A model generated the notes under the pieces. The model worked only from the letters and a program-made list of their open reading frames with translations, was not told the DNA's origin and did not search any database. A stretch of 45,634 bases of DNA from a virus. Made by a program: the position numbers and the translations under genes. The stretch covers positions 1 through 45,634 of the IMG/VR virus record IMGVR_UViG_3300043410_001254; one strand, 5' to 3'. Shown here in pieces: positions 23,679 to 31,579 of this stretch (positions are counted from its first letter, which is position 1; each line of letters opens with the position of its first letter).

Positions 23679-23921
23679 TTAAGCGAGGTTGAGTTGAACA
23701 GGCATACCTTCCCAGGTACCAGCAAGACCAACAGCACATTGGCCAGCCGCACCAGTACCAGAGCGGGTGAATTCTAGGGCATCAAGCGCCTTTTGTGTAG
23801 CGGCGTTACATTTCATAAAGTCACCAACACCGGCACGAATCTGTTTGGCGGTAGCATAGAACGACACTTCGCCAACAATAACACGAAAACGCTGGGTTTG
23901 TTTGAATCGCTTGATAGACAT
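23679..23921 (-). CDS. Small unknown early protein (80 aa)
   Basis: 80 residues, first gene of the early operon 23921-23220. Basic N-terminus (SIKRFKQTQRFRVIVGEVSF), Ala/Gly-rich C-terminus. CGGAGCATCAA precedes the ATG; promoter at 23952-23980. No motif recognised. Confidence 0.7.
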   Translation of the reverse strand: MSIKRFKQTQRFRVIVGEVSFYATAKQIRAGVGDFMKCNAATQKALDALEFTRSGTGAAGQCAVGLAGTWEGMPVQLNLA

Positions 23922-23951
23922 TTGATGCTCCGTTTAAGTTTCAATACAAGT

Positions 23952-23980
23952 ATTGTAGCAGGTTTCCGATTTAATGTCAA
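23952..23980 (-). promoter_or_regulatory. Early promoter with 14-bp palindrome
   Basis: TTGACA (23980-23975), 17-base spacer, TACAAT (23957-23952), then the shared CAATACTTGTATTG palindrome and GAAAC. Confidence 0.85.
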
Positions 23981-23981
23981 A

Positions 23982-24347
23982 TTATCGGCGCATATTGGCC
24001 AAGTCTACCGCATCTTGCTCACGGAACACGGGCACGGCATTAGACTTATGTAGCTGGCCAATGCCCAGCATTTCGGTACCAGTGTACATGGTCACGGGCT
24101 TCGCAGTAGCCACTCCCATACCATCACCACGACTAGGAATAGCACGACCAGTTTCGCGGCCCGAAGGCGCCGATAGTTTGTATGTCCATGCTTCATTTGA
24201 CTTTACCTTCACAGCAGGCGCCCACTTAGCATTGAGTGCGTCCCATGCGGCATCGTTCTCACGAGCCAGACGAGCAGCCTCGGCAGACTTATAGGTGCGC
24301 TTTTTACGTGGCTTCATTGATCCACCACGATTGATTATCTGTGTCAT
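23982..24347 (-). CDS. Small basic unknown protein
   Basis: 121 residues from the ATG at 24347, which follows the upstream stop by one base with GAGG six bases before it. A second ATG at 24317 (MKPRKKRTYKSAEAARLA) has GGTGGA before it and is an alternative. Basic N-terminus, helix, then Gly/Pro-rich tail. No domain recognised. Confidence 0.7.
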   Translation of the reverse strand: MTQIINRGGSMKPRKKRTYKSAEAARLARENDAAWDALNAKWAPAVKVKSNEAWTYKLSAPSGRETGRAIPSRGDGMGVATAKPVTMYTGTEMLGIGQLHKSNAVPVFREQDAVDLANMRR

Positions 24348-24348
24348 A

Positions 24349-24513
24349 TTACGCCTCGTAAGAGCGGTTACGGTGTTTGTCGTTGCGCTTATAAGCCTTA
24401 GCTTTAGCTACTCGTTTAGCACGATACGGACCGTCACGATCCAGCATCGCCTGAGCCACCATGTCACGCGGTTTGACTGATTTTAATGTAAAACTAATCA
24501 CTTCACGCTTCAT
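24349..24513 (-). CDS. Small highly basic protein (54 aa)
   Basis: 54 residues, very rich in Lys and Arg in the second half (YRAKRVAKAKAYKRNDKHRN). Strong GAAGGAGACGCC site and a perfect early promoter upstream. It is likely to bind nucleic acid or an acidic host protein; that is inferred from charge only. Coupled to the next gene. Confidence 0.75.
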   Translation of the reverse strand: MKREVISFTLKSVKPRDMVAQAMLDRDGPYRAKRVAKAKAYKRNDKHRNRSYEA

Positions 24514-24541
24514 GGCGTCTCCTTCCTAAACAACTAGATAT

Positions 24542-24570
24542 ATTATAACACAGATGGTATTTATTGTCAA
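24542..24570 (-). promoter_or_regulatory. Sigma70-type early promoter, perfect consensus
   Basis: TTGACA (24570-24565), 17-base spacer starting ATAAAT, TATAAT (24547-24542). Confidence 0.9.
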
Positions 24571-24573
24571 ATC

Positions 24574-24786
24574 TTAGAATCGTATCACCTGGCTAGGACC
24601 GCTCCATTGCGGAATAGTGATGCTTCCAAATGCTGAGAAATCAAAAGACAGAGTGTCACTATCCTTACTAGGTCGGCCATTCTTTTTAACTTCTGGTTCT
24701 GTTAATAGATTCTCGGTATTACCGTAGTGAATAAGGCCAGTTTTAGTAGGGATAATACGACCGCCTGTTGAAGATTGGATTGTCAT
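24574..24786 (-). CDS. Small unknown early protein (70 aa)
   Basis: 70 residues with no recognised motif (MTIQSSTGGRIIPTKTG..., FGSITIPQWSGPSQVIRF). It has its own perfect early promoter at 24815-24843; AAGGCC precedes the ATG. Confidence 0.7.
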   Translation of the reverse strand: MTIQSSTGGRIIPTKTGLIHYGNTENLLTEPEVKKNGRPSKDSDTLSFDFSAFGSITIPQWSGPSQVIRF

Positions 24787-24814
24787 TGTAGGCCTTGTTT
24801 GTTAGTGTGGGTTA

Positions 24815-24843
24815 ATTATAGCAGGAGGGTGATTTATTGTCAA
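24815..24843 (-). promoter_or_regulatory. Sigma70-type early promoter, perfect consensus
   Basis: TTGACA (24843-24838), 17-base spacer ATAAATCACCCTCCTGC, TATAAT (24820-24815). The spacer is nearly identical to that of the promoter at 31909. Confidence 0.9.
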
Positions 24844-24844
24844 A

Positions 24845-25264
24845 TTATTCGACAGTGTATGGCTTTTTCCAAGAACCGATATTCACATCTACATACCAGC
24901 CCACATCAAAGTAATCTGATTGAATATCGGAGTTATCGTGATTGCCGCGGTTCATTACGGCGAACACTTCCGTGAGGAACTTGAGTGCGTTGCCGTTGAA
25001 ATGCTCCTTGAACCAGTAAGGATTGACGTCCAGGCTCTTATGTTTACGAATGTATTCCACCTGGTCATCGGACATACGACGGCCAATAGAGGTGGAATTA
25101 GTAGAGATAAAGTTCTCAATAAAATCAATACGACCAGACTTAATATTGAGTACAAAAGTACTATGATTGCGGACTGCTAGGGAGCCTTTAACTTTGTACT
25201 TTTTGAGAATTGCCTTGACCAGTGGTGCCAGTTCTGTTTTGCGCTCTTGGTTGAAGTAAGCCAT
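24845..25264 (-). CDS. Conserved early phage-type protein of unknown function
   Basis: 139 residues from the ATG at 25264, chosen because GGGAAACGAA precedes it; a weaker ATG at 25276 adds four residues. Features: KKYKVKGSLAVRNHSTFVLN, SGRIDFIENF, and a C-terminal NHDNSDIQSDYFDVGWYVDV. I recall similar proteins in many large phages and plasmids without a known role. The HxD-rich end could bind metal. Confidence 0.8.
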   Translation of the reverse strand: MAYFNQERKTELAPLVKAILKKYKVKGSLAVRNHSTFVLNIKSGRIDFIENFISTNSTSIGRRMSDDQVEYIRKHKSLDVNPYWFKEHFNGNALKFLTEVFAVMNRGNHDNSDIQSDYFDVGWYVDVNIGSWKKPYTVE

Positions 25265-25294
25265 TTCGTTTCCCATTTAAGTTTCAATACAAGT

Positions 25295-25323
25295 ATTGTA
25301 ACTGGTATCTTATTTTCTGTCAA
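25295..25323 (-). promoter_or_regulatory. Early promoter with 14-bp palindrome
   Basis: TTGACA (25323-25318), 17-base spacer, TACAAT (25300-25295), then CAATACTTGTATTG and GAAAC as at 19234 and 23952. Confidence 0.85.
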
Positions 25324-25334
25324 ATCTTCGAGTC

Positions 25335-25342
25335 GATAAGTA
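25335..25342 (+). promoter_or_regulatory. Late-promoter-like GATAAGTA next to a start codon
   Basis: GATAAGTAACAC ends directly before the ATG at 25347; one base differs from GATAAATA. The predicted mRNA would begin at the ATG. No Shine-Dalgarno sequence. Confidence 0.45.
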
Positions 25343-25346
25343 ACAC

Positions 25347-26828
25347 ATGATTGTACTTTTCAACGATAGTCCATTTTATCCTAACCGCAGTGTAGGTGTA
25401 TACAGAATAGCAACAGTTCTTCGCAGAGCCGGTTGTGAAGTAGAAGTGATTGATTTTTTAAGAGCATGGGAGTTAGATGGTCCTAAACAGTTCTTCAAAT
25501 ACTTAGACACTATCAAAGAAGTAGAATGGTGGGGATTCAGTAGCAAGTTCCCACTGACACCTGGTTTGATAATGGGTTCAACCCTACAAACAAAACTAGG
25601 TCAATCGGATGCTTTCTATTCATTTTCAACTAAAGAGTTTGAACAACGCTTAATCAATTACATCAGAGGTAGAAATGGCACGATTGTTGTAGGTGGTCCT
25701 AATGCTTACCCACTAAGAAAAGTAATACCAGCTACTCACGCTGATATCTTATGTGATGGTTATGCTGACAATGGTGTACTTGCTATCCATGACCACATTA
25801 TCAATCGTGGCCCACTAGTGTACGAGTGTGAAGGCTCATTCAAGATAGTAGATTGTAACAAAGACTACGGTGATATCGATTTGTCTAACATCGATGTTGA
25901 CTACGATAACACTGACTTCATTGGTTCTGACGAAATGTTCCCTGTTGAAATCACTAGAGGATGTATCTTCCAGTGTGCGTTCTGTACTCATACTCATACG
26001 GGCAAGAAAGCAGGTACGTACATTCGTAGTAAAGAGAGTATCAAAAAGGATATTGTCGACCGATACGAAAAGTACGGTAGCTTACAGTTCTCATTTGTCG
26101 ATGATACATTCAACGACAGTATCGAAAAGATGGAGATGATTGCCGAGATTCGTAGAGAGACTGACATACCATTCAAGTTCTGGAGTTACGGCAGACTAGA
26201 CTTACTACGCTCTCAACCTCGCATGGTTGAATTGATTGGTGAGACTGGATGGAGTAGTGTTACATTCGGTGTAGAAACATTCAATCGTAGCAGTGGTAAA
26301 GCAATCGGTAAAGGTGCTGACCCACAAAAGTTAAAAGACTTCCTCATCAAACTCAGAGAAACATATCCTGAGTTATTAGTTAGAGTGAACATTATCATTG
26401 GCTTACCTGATGATACTGAGGAGAGTGCGACAGATACAGTTCAATGGTTCTTAGACAATCCTGGAGTAGCAGATAAGGTGTCAATCAAGCCACTCGGTAT
26501 TTCTGAACGAGGCAGTAGACGAATCATTGGTAAGATTGGTGAGAACATTGCTCACTATGGCTACAAGGAACTACCAGAGAAGAGTACTCAGAATATATCA
26601 GCGCAGACAATCAACTGGGTCAATAAGAATTCCATGACACAGGAAGATGCTACTCGGATAGCAAAGAGATTACGCAATCTAATCAAGCAGGATCATAACA
26701 AGACCTCTATCCATTCTATGGGCCGTGGTATGATGGTAAGCGAAGATGGCGAGTCTAAGATATCAGAAGAAGACAAGCAACGAATTGTTGCTTATCTCAG
26801 AGCCAAGAAGCAATCAAGAGGGATTTAA
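25347..26828 (+). CDS. B12-binding-type radical SAM enzyme
   Basis: 493 residues. Residues ~1-160 resemble the cobalamin-binding domain of class B radical SAM enzymes (VVGGPNAYPLRKVIP). The iron-sulfur motif is C206-x3-C210-x2-C213 (GCIFQCAFC), followed by FVDDTFNDS, the VTFGVETFN motif and IIIGLPDDTEE, typical of the radical SAM barrel. Such enzymes use S-adenosylmethionine and a radical to methylate or rearrange substrates. Substrate unknown. It stands alone on this strand, tail-to-tail with the asparagine-synthase-like gene (stop codons share TTAA). Confidence 0.9.
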   Translation: MIVLFNDSPFYPNRSVGVYRIATVLRRAGCEVEVIDFLRAWELDGPKQFFKYLDTIKEVEWWGFSSKFPLTPGLIMGSTLQTKLGQSDAFYSFSTKEFEQRLINYIRGRNGTIVVGGPNAYPLRKVIPATHADILCDGYADNGVLAIHDHIINRGPLVYECEGSFKIVDCNKDYGDIDLSNIDVDYDNTDFIGSDEMFPVEITRGCIFQCAFCTHTHTGKKAGTYIRSKESIKKDIVDRYEKYGSLQFSFVDDTFNDSIEKMEMIAEIRRETDIPFKFWSYGRLDLLRSQPRMVELIGETGWSSVTFGVETFNRSSGKAIGKGADPQKLKDFLIKLRETYPELLVRVNIIIGLPDDTEESATDTVQWFLDNPGVADKVSIKPLGISERGSRRIIGKIGENIAHYGYKELPEKSTQNISAQTINWVNKNSMTQEDATRIAKRLRNLIKQDHNKTSIHSMGRGMMVSEDGESKISEEDKQRIVAYLRAKKQSRGI

Positions 26829-28060
26829 TACATTGGCCAGTCTATCTTGTAGTTTGATAGGTGGTGCTCATAATAACTCTTATCTGCTGTTAGGCGATAA
26901 ATCTTGTTGTAGTTTTCATCAAGGCCAATAGGATGTTCCTGTGAGTGTGCTACTAAATTATTTAGACTTTCTAATTTAGTCTTGAAATGAAACTGCCAAT
27001 CATTCTTTGTTAATTCATATATGTATTGACGTTGTGTGTGCTTATAGCTTTTGATAGTGTTACGAATCTTAGTGCCGTTATTGTTATTGACCATACTCCA
27101 TTGTTGTATCTCATGGCCGTTAAACCAATTCACTGATTTATCTAGTGACTCACGTACTGGTATAGTATTGTTATAAAACATACTACAGCGCACACTACAA
27201 TGTAAGTACTTGACATTGAAGATTAGCCACCAAAAGAAGTCATGTAAACTATTCACTGGTATGTTTTGGGTATTGATGTTGTGTACATACTTAGAATAGA
27301 GTAGAGATCCGAACTTATAATCATTCTTTCCCTGTAGAAACTTGATGATAATTTCTCTGTATCTACTGTAGTGTACGTCACCATCTGAGATTTTATCTCT
27401 AATAGCTAATAAATTTGATCTTACCTCCGGACTGAAATCCTTGATAAGACTATTGTAAGAATGATATAACTGTAGTCCTAGATGAGTACCGAAAATAGCA
27501 TCCCCCTCGTCACCGGTTATAGGTTGCCAACCATCAGTTATTAATCTATCATATCGTTGTGTGACACTATCGAACACTGTGAATTTATTATGAATAAATC
27601 TGGTGTAAAAATCATAATTCTCTAATAGGGAATGGACACTGGCATTTACTGCTACTGATTGTTGTTCTTCTTTATTTAAGTTTTTAATCAATGCTGTCAT
27701 AATAGCAGTACTGTCCATGCCGCCACTGAATAGTACAACAAATTTTTCACCTTTGTGGATTCTTGCTTTAATCTCCAGTGCTCTACGATCCATAACATCA
27801 GAGAAACTCAAACTAAAGTTTGGATCATATGTTGGCATCACAAAGTCAGGAATCATCTTGGAAGGCCATGGCAAACTCCATTCTCCCTCATTCCGAGAAA
27901 TAAATCTATTGTCTCCGAACCTCTCTGCTACATAGAACATGAATCTAGAATCATAAGACATATCAGCGAGTATTTCTGTCCAAAATGATCTACCAAAACT
28001 GATAGCCATGGCGCCCTCAAAGCGAATATTCTGATAAAAAAGAGCAGTATCTAAATTCAT
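26825..28060 (-). CDS. Asparagine-synthase-like ATP pyrophosphatase (no glutaminase domain)
   Basis: 411 residues. VVLFSGGMDSTAIMTALI near residue 111 is the PP-loop that binds ATP, and TGDEGDAIFG near 180 matches the second asparagine-synthase motif. The N-terminal glutaminase domain is absent, so it cannot release ammonia from glutamine itself; it may use free ammonia or an amine, as in cyclases and amide-forming enzymes. The gene is richer in A and T than its neighbours, suggesting recent transfer. Coupled (ATGA) to the unknown gene upstream. Confidence 0.8.
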   Translation of the reverse strand: MNLDTALFYQNIRFEGAMAISFGRSFWTEILADMSYDSRFMFYVAERFGDNRFISRNEGEWSLPWPSKMIPDFVMPTYDPNFSLSFSDVMDRRALEIKARIHKGEKFVVLFSGGMDSTAIMTALIKNLNKEEQQSVAVNASVHSLLENYDFYTRFIHNKFTVFDSVTQRYDRLITDGWQPITGDEGDAIFGTHLGLQLYHSYNSLIKDFSPEVRSNLLAIRDKISDGDVHYSRYREIIIKFLQGKNDYKFGSLLYSKYVHNINTQNIPVNSLHDFFWWLIFNVKYLHCSVRCSMFYNNTIPVRESLDKSVNWFNGHEIQQWSMVNNNNGTKIRNTIKSYKHTQRQYIYELTKNDWQFHFKTKLESLNNLVAHSQEHPIGLDENYNKIYRLTADKSYYEHHLSNYKIDWPMY

Positions 28061-28731
28061 CTTACTAATACTTCGCGGATTTTATCACGTATTTCTAACA
28101 TTCTTTTTGAATCGGAATTATTCCATATTCCCTCAATATTATTCTTTGCTTCTTCTATTGAATTACTAACATACATTACTCTCTTTAACTCATTTAAGAT
28201 TCCCTCGTCGTACATGCTATTATCATAACGAGAAGTTTTACCATTAATGATCTCGGGATCAAAAAATTCATCTGAGAAAGTTTTAGTGTCGAACTCAGCA
28301 CCAAATAATTTGAATATATGAATGAAAGTCATTTGTTCATGGACAAAATCAGTGTATTCTTTCAACTTTGATATCATTTTTTCTGTCTCTGGTTCATCTA
28401 TATCTTTCACTGGTCCAACAAATGTGAACTGAAGTGGGTTTTCAATAATTCTAGTGATTGGTGTTTGACCCTTAACTAGAATAGGTGAGCCTGATTTGTT
28501 TGAACCTGATTTATCAAAAATCATATATTCCATACAATTAAGATTGTTCATACCATTCGTGTTGTTTGGAGTAGCATAAACAACCGTAGCAATCTTAGAT
28601 GATAGAATATTTGCTGTTTCAAAAGTGATATTGATATCTACATCATCTACCAGCAAAAATCTATCAATGATTGACGCATAGATTACATTCTTTCGTCTTG
28701 CGCCAGTGTTATCAAAATAAAATGGGTTCAT
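28057..28731 (-). CDS. Unknown protein, partner of the AsnB-like gene
   Basis: 224 residues, A/T-rich, no recognised motif. Mixed alpha/beta start (RRKNVIYASIIDRFLLVDDV), ATPNNTNGMNNLNCMEYM in the middle, helical C-terminus. It overlaps both neighbours by ATGA, so it is translated in step with the ATP-pyrophosphatase-like protein and may supply its substrate or partner; this is inference from layout. Confidence 0.7.
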   Translation of the reverse strand: MNPFYFDNTGARRKNVIYASIIDRFLLVDDVDINITFETANILSSKIATVVYATPNNTNGMNNLNCMEYMIFDKSGSNKSGSPILVKGQTPITRIIENPLQFTFVGPVKDIDEPETEKMISKLKEYTDFVHEQMTFIHIFKLFGAEFDTKTFSDEFFDPEIINGKTSRYDNSMYDEGILNELKRVMYVSNSIEEAKNNIEGIWNNSDSKRMLEIRDKIREVLVR

Positions 28732-28979
28732 ACTGTTACTCGGGTCTTACTAGGCTTAACAATGTTCAGTATCATTCGACGGCATGCTTCTACTTGCTCG
28801 TCATCTTCCTTCAAGTCATGCTCTTGTAAGACTTCTAAACATTGTTCTAATTCGGTAGTCTCTGTTGGTGTGTTGTAGTCACTGACTTCAACTACGGTCA
28901 TTAAACAGAAGCCGAAGAAAAGTAGGACAAAAATCCATACTTTTCTACGTTCATTGCTTTGTAGTTCGTTTATGTCCAT
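28728..28979 (-). CDS. Small membrane protein (83 aa)
   Basis: One transmembrane segment near residues 14-32 (VWIFVLLFFGFCLMTVVEV) and an acidic C-terminal part with two Cys (LEQCLEV, EACRRM). Coupled to both neighbours. Function unknown. Confidence 0.7.
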   Translation of the reverse strand: MDINELQSNERRKVWIFVLLFFGFCLMTVVEVSDYNTPTETTELEQCLEVLQEHDLKEDDEQVEACRRMILNIVKPSKTRVTV

Positions 28980-29806
28980 AGGGCGTGTCGAACCTTAACT
29001 AATCGAATCATCATTTGTTCGTCTTCACGTTCGTATTGTGCTTCAATTTTATGTAACATTTTCAACGAACGATTACTCATCTTCTTGAGTTCAGGTGTAG
29101 TCTTACTGCCGAATAGTCGACCGTCGTTGAGTTCACGTTGACGTTCACAGTACTCGCTCCAGCCACTTGCTTCATGTGGATCAGGACGAAGAGGGCGAAC
29201 TTCGGTCCACCACTTGTACAAGTCATACACTTCACGGGCACGAACGGCTTGTGGTGTAGGCTTGCCAACTTTATCGGCGGGGATATCTTGATCAGGATAT
29301 TCCCGATCGAGTGTCAACTCCATTTGCCACTTCAAATTATCGATACCGGCTTGAGGACAACGCCATAGACGCATATTCCACCAACCGAATCTCCACCATG
29401 GCGCTTTGTACTTAGGACGATCCTCCGCATTCCAAGCAAGATGCCACCAGGCTAGCTCCACTTCAACAAAATCAACCAGCTCATTGAATAAGCAAGGCAA
29501 AAAGCGGTTCCCCACGTCACACCACTGGCCAGGTTTAATATCCCGGGAATGAGCGGTAAGACTATGAGTACGAGAAATAAAACGGTTATTGACATAATAT
29601 TTAATTGCGTAAAGTAAATCTACCGGAGCATAGATGTATCGCTGAAGGTGATCGAGACCTTCTTCTGCTAACCAGTGACGAACAGGATACTTCTTTTTTG
29701 CTTCGGTTTCCCAATCGTGCCATTCATCACTAGTACCACATTCAAGTTTAGGTGTACCACGAAGCCAGTCAGCAAACTTAGAGCAAGTCCAGTAATGATT
29801 ACGCAT
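28970..29806 (-). CDS. Conserved phage-type protein, Trp-rich
   Basis: 278 residues from the ATG at 29806, which lies one base after the stop of the Bax-inhibitor gene with GGTGGGGAC ahead; a GTG at 29821 inside that gene is less likely. Unusually rich in Trp and His (MRNHYWTCSKFADWLRGTP; WWRFGWWNMRLWRCPQAG). No catalytic motif recognised. I recall similar proteins in T4-like viruses without a known role. Confidence 0.8.
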   Translation of the reverse strand: MRNHYWTCSKFADWLRGTPKLECGTSDEWHDWETEAKKKYPVRHWLAEEGLDHLQRYIYAPVDLLYAIKYYVNNRFISRTHSLTAHSRDIKPGQWCDVGNRFLPCLFNELVDFVEVELAWWHLAWNAEDRPKYKAPWWRFGWWNMRLWRCPQAGIDNLKWQMELTLDREYPDQDIPADKVGKPTPQAVRAREVYDLYKWWTEVRPLRPDPHEASGWSEYCERQRELNDGRLFGSKTTPELKKMSNRSLKMLHKIEAQYEREDEQMMIRLVKVRHALWT

Positions 29807-29807
29807 T

Positions 29808-30494
29808 TCAGTCGTCCCCACCAGGTGCTACGCCAATGATTTGTAGCAAGTTAACAAAGATATTGATAAAGTCAAGATACAGGTTAAGTGCGCCCATGAT
29901 TTCGATGGCATAGTCATCGCCTTCCATGAGTTGTTCACGAATAGTTTGTGTATCGTAAGCAGTGAATCCCAAGAAGATAACAATAGCAATAGCACTGATG
30001 ACCATTTGAAAGATGGTACTGCCGATAAAGATATTGATAATACTAGCAATGATGATAGCGATTAGAGCAATGAATAAGAGTGGACCAAGTTCGGTCAAGT
30101 CTCGCTTAGTAAAGTAACCAACGATACTCATTGTGCCGAATAAGACAGCGGCACCCATGAATGCGGTAAATATACTACCTAGTGAGAATGTAACAAAGAT
30201 AGAACTCAGTGCTACACCCATAAGAGCGGAGAAGCCAGAGAGTACGGCAAATGCTCCGCCGAATCCAATGCCTGAACTAATAAGCGCTGGTACCATAAAC
30301 GAGAAGCCTAAGATGCCGATGAAGAGTGCGATTTGTACCCAGCCCTGTGTGAGTACTGCCATTGCGGCTGGTGAAGTGCCTAGTGTGTAACTAACAATCA
30401 TACTGATGATAGTTGCGATAGCCATGTGACTATACACACGAGCCATAGCGTTGTTAATGTCGCTAGCGGTTCTACTGAGAGTTTCTGTAAACAT
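29808..30494 (-). CDS. Bax inhibitor-1 (TMBIM/YccA) family membrane protein
   Basis: 228 residues from the ATG at 30494 (AAAGGAAAAACT before it), with seven hydrophobic segments and the family's C-terminal FLGFTAYDTQTIRE motif, where acidic residues act as a pH-sensing proton pair. The family forms calcium-leak channels; bacterial YccA inhibits the membrane protease FtsH. A phage copy could guard viral or host membrane proteins from FtsH, which would fit a virus that carries its own Clp system; this is inference. Own promoter at 30553-30581. Confidence 0.9.
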   Translation of the reverse strand: MFTETLSRTASDINNAMARVYSHMAIATIISMIVSYTLGTSPAAMAVLTQGWVQIALFIGILGFSFMVPALISSGIGFGGAFAVLSGFSALMGVALSSIFVTFSLGSIFTAFMGAAVLFGTMSIVGYFTKRDLTELGPLLFIALIAIIIASIINIFIGSTIFQMVISAIAIVIFLGFTAYDTQTIREQLMEGDDYAIEIMGALNLYLDFINIFVNLLQIIGVAPGGDD

Positions 30495-30504
30495 AGTTTT
30501 TCCT

Positions 30505-30657
30505 TTAAAGAATAAATGAGACGCCGACCGCAATCAGCGTTAGGTAGGTAACATTATACAACACCGCGTGGTTATTGTAAATGATTTCGGACATACTCCG
30601 CCCGTGGCGGTGTGGACAATCTCTGCCCTGTCGGCAGTCGTTATTACAGCAGGTCAT
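30505..30657 (-). CDS. Small Cys-rich membrane protein (50 aa)
   Basis: 50 residues: N-terminal Cys cluster (MTCCNNDCRQGRDCPHRHGR), then a hydrophobic tail (VLYNVTYLTLIAVGVSFIL). The ATG overlaps the upstream stop as ATGA, and AGGAG lies ten bases before. Similar CNxGRDCxC mini-proteins occur in phages. It contains the promoter of the next gene within its coding region. Confidence 0.75.
   Translation of the reverse strand: MTCCNNDCRQGRDCPHRHGRSMSEIIYNNHAVLYNVTYLTLIAVGVSFIL
30553..30581 (-). promoter_or_regulatory. Internal sigma70-type promoter of the Bax-inhibitor gene
   Basis: TTTACA (30581-30576), 17-base spacer, TATAAT (30558-30553), within the small Cys-rich gene. Confidence 0.65.
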
Positions 30658-31028
30658 ACTACGCATACTCCTGCGATAATGATGTAGATGAACTGGTGTG
30701 CCATCTGGTCTAGACCAAGATGATTCCAGAATTTAGGATCAGTCATATCACGGCAACCCCAATTCATTTTTGCCCAGTCAATGTGGTAGTGCGTGACCGC
30801 ATCAAAGATGGCCATAATTAAGGCAAAGAACCAGTATGATAAACCAAATACCATACTAAGCACAATGAATGTGCCTAGTCCGTGTGAACCAGCATGGATA
30901 AGACCACCTGGATGACCGTATGTACCCTTGTTGCGCCACTGATACTCGACCTGTAGCGGGAAGTCAACTACATAATGTTTGACTTGTAGCACCATGAGTA
31001 CTAAGAGTGCGATTAGGTTATTGTCCAT
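30654..31028 (-). CDS. DUF3307-like membrane protein
   Basis: 124 residues, three to four hydrophobic segments. The His/Asp pattern of the family is present: VKHYVVDFPLQ, HAGSHGLGTF, DAVTHYHIDW and LDQMAHQ. These residues probably bind metal in the membrane plane; function unknown. Starts a few bases after the previous gene in the operon (AAGGAGCAATC). Confidence 0.8.
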   Translation of the reverse strand: MDNNLIALLVLMVLQVKHYVVDFPLQVEYQWRNKGTYGHPGGLIHAGSHGLGTFIVLSMVFGLSYWFFALIMAIFDAVTHYHIDWAKMNWGCRDMTDPKFWNHLGLDQMAHQFIYIIIAGVCVV

Positions 31029-31037
31029 GATTGCTCC

Positions 31038-31274
31038 TTATTTGAGTGGCTTGATTTGTTTATGGGTCATAAACAGGATATTCTTAACTACACCGGCTTC
31101 CATGATGGGCAAGTCAAGATGTACAGAGATACGAGGATGGGCACCATCAGGACAACTATCATTGCCGACAGTGCCGCGAATAGGAATCTTACCCCAGTGT
31201 CCTTGAACTCGGTCGCCGATTTGATACTTGGCTACATATGCTGTCCGTTCAAAATAATCTTTTAAGTTGCTCAT
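31038..31274 (-). CDS. Small SH3/KOW-like protein (78 aa)
   Basis: 78 residues. YQIGDRVQGHWGKIPIRGTV resembles the first strands of a KOW/SH3 barrel as in ribosome- or RNA-binding factors. Coupled to the deaminase gene by ATGA. Function unknown. Confidence 0.65.
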   Translation of the reverse strand: MSNLKDYFERTAYVAKYQIGDRVQGHWGKIPIRGTVGNDSCPDGAHPRISVHLDLPIMEAGVVKNILFMTHKQIKPLK

Positions 31275-31579
31275 GTGTGCTCAATGTGTTTAATGCCTGA
31301 TGCCTTAATTGCTGACTCGCAAACTGGACAGGGCTTTGCTAATAGGAGGTCTCCGTTACGACCAATTCTGTATACTTCAATCTTGTGTGCCTTGGAGAGG
31401 TCACGACATCTAACAATAGCGGCGATTTCAGCATGTAAGAATTGTTTCTCTGGAAGTCCCACCTTGTTAGCATATTTAGCTTGAAGCGGATGAGTTTTAA
31501 CATAACTGTTTTTACCGATAGAGAGAACCTTGCCTCGCTTGTCGTAGATAATAGCAGTGATATCTTGGAGTGAACTCAT
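31271..31579 (-). CDS. Short cytidine-deaminase-fold protein
   Basis: 102 residues from the ATG at 31579 (ATGA overlap with the upstream gene). Zinc-dependent deaminase motifs: H49-A-E51 (catalytic Glu) and PCPVC near 86-90 with two zinc cysteines. The protein ends only about ten residues after PCPVC (KASGIKHIEHT), so it is a minimal version lacking the last strands and helices of dCMP deaminase. It may act on free nucleotides or on nucleic acid; unproven. Confidence 0.8.
   Translation of the reverse strand: MSSLQDITAIIYDKRGKVLSIGKNSYVKTHPLQAKYANKVGLPEKQFLHAEIAAIVRCRDLSKAHKIEVYRIGRNGDLLLAKPCPVCESAIKASGIKHIEHT

Noticed and set aside
29806-29821. GTG start for the Trp-rich protein
   Set aside because: It is inside the Bax-inhibitor gene; the ATG at 29806 follows that stop directly and is better placed.
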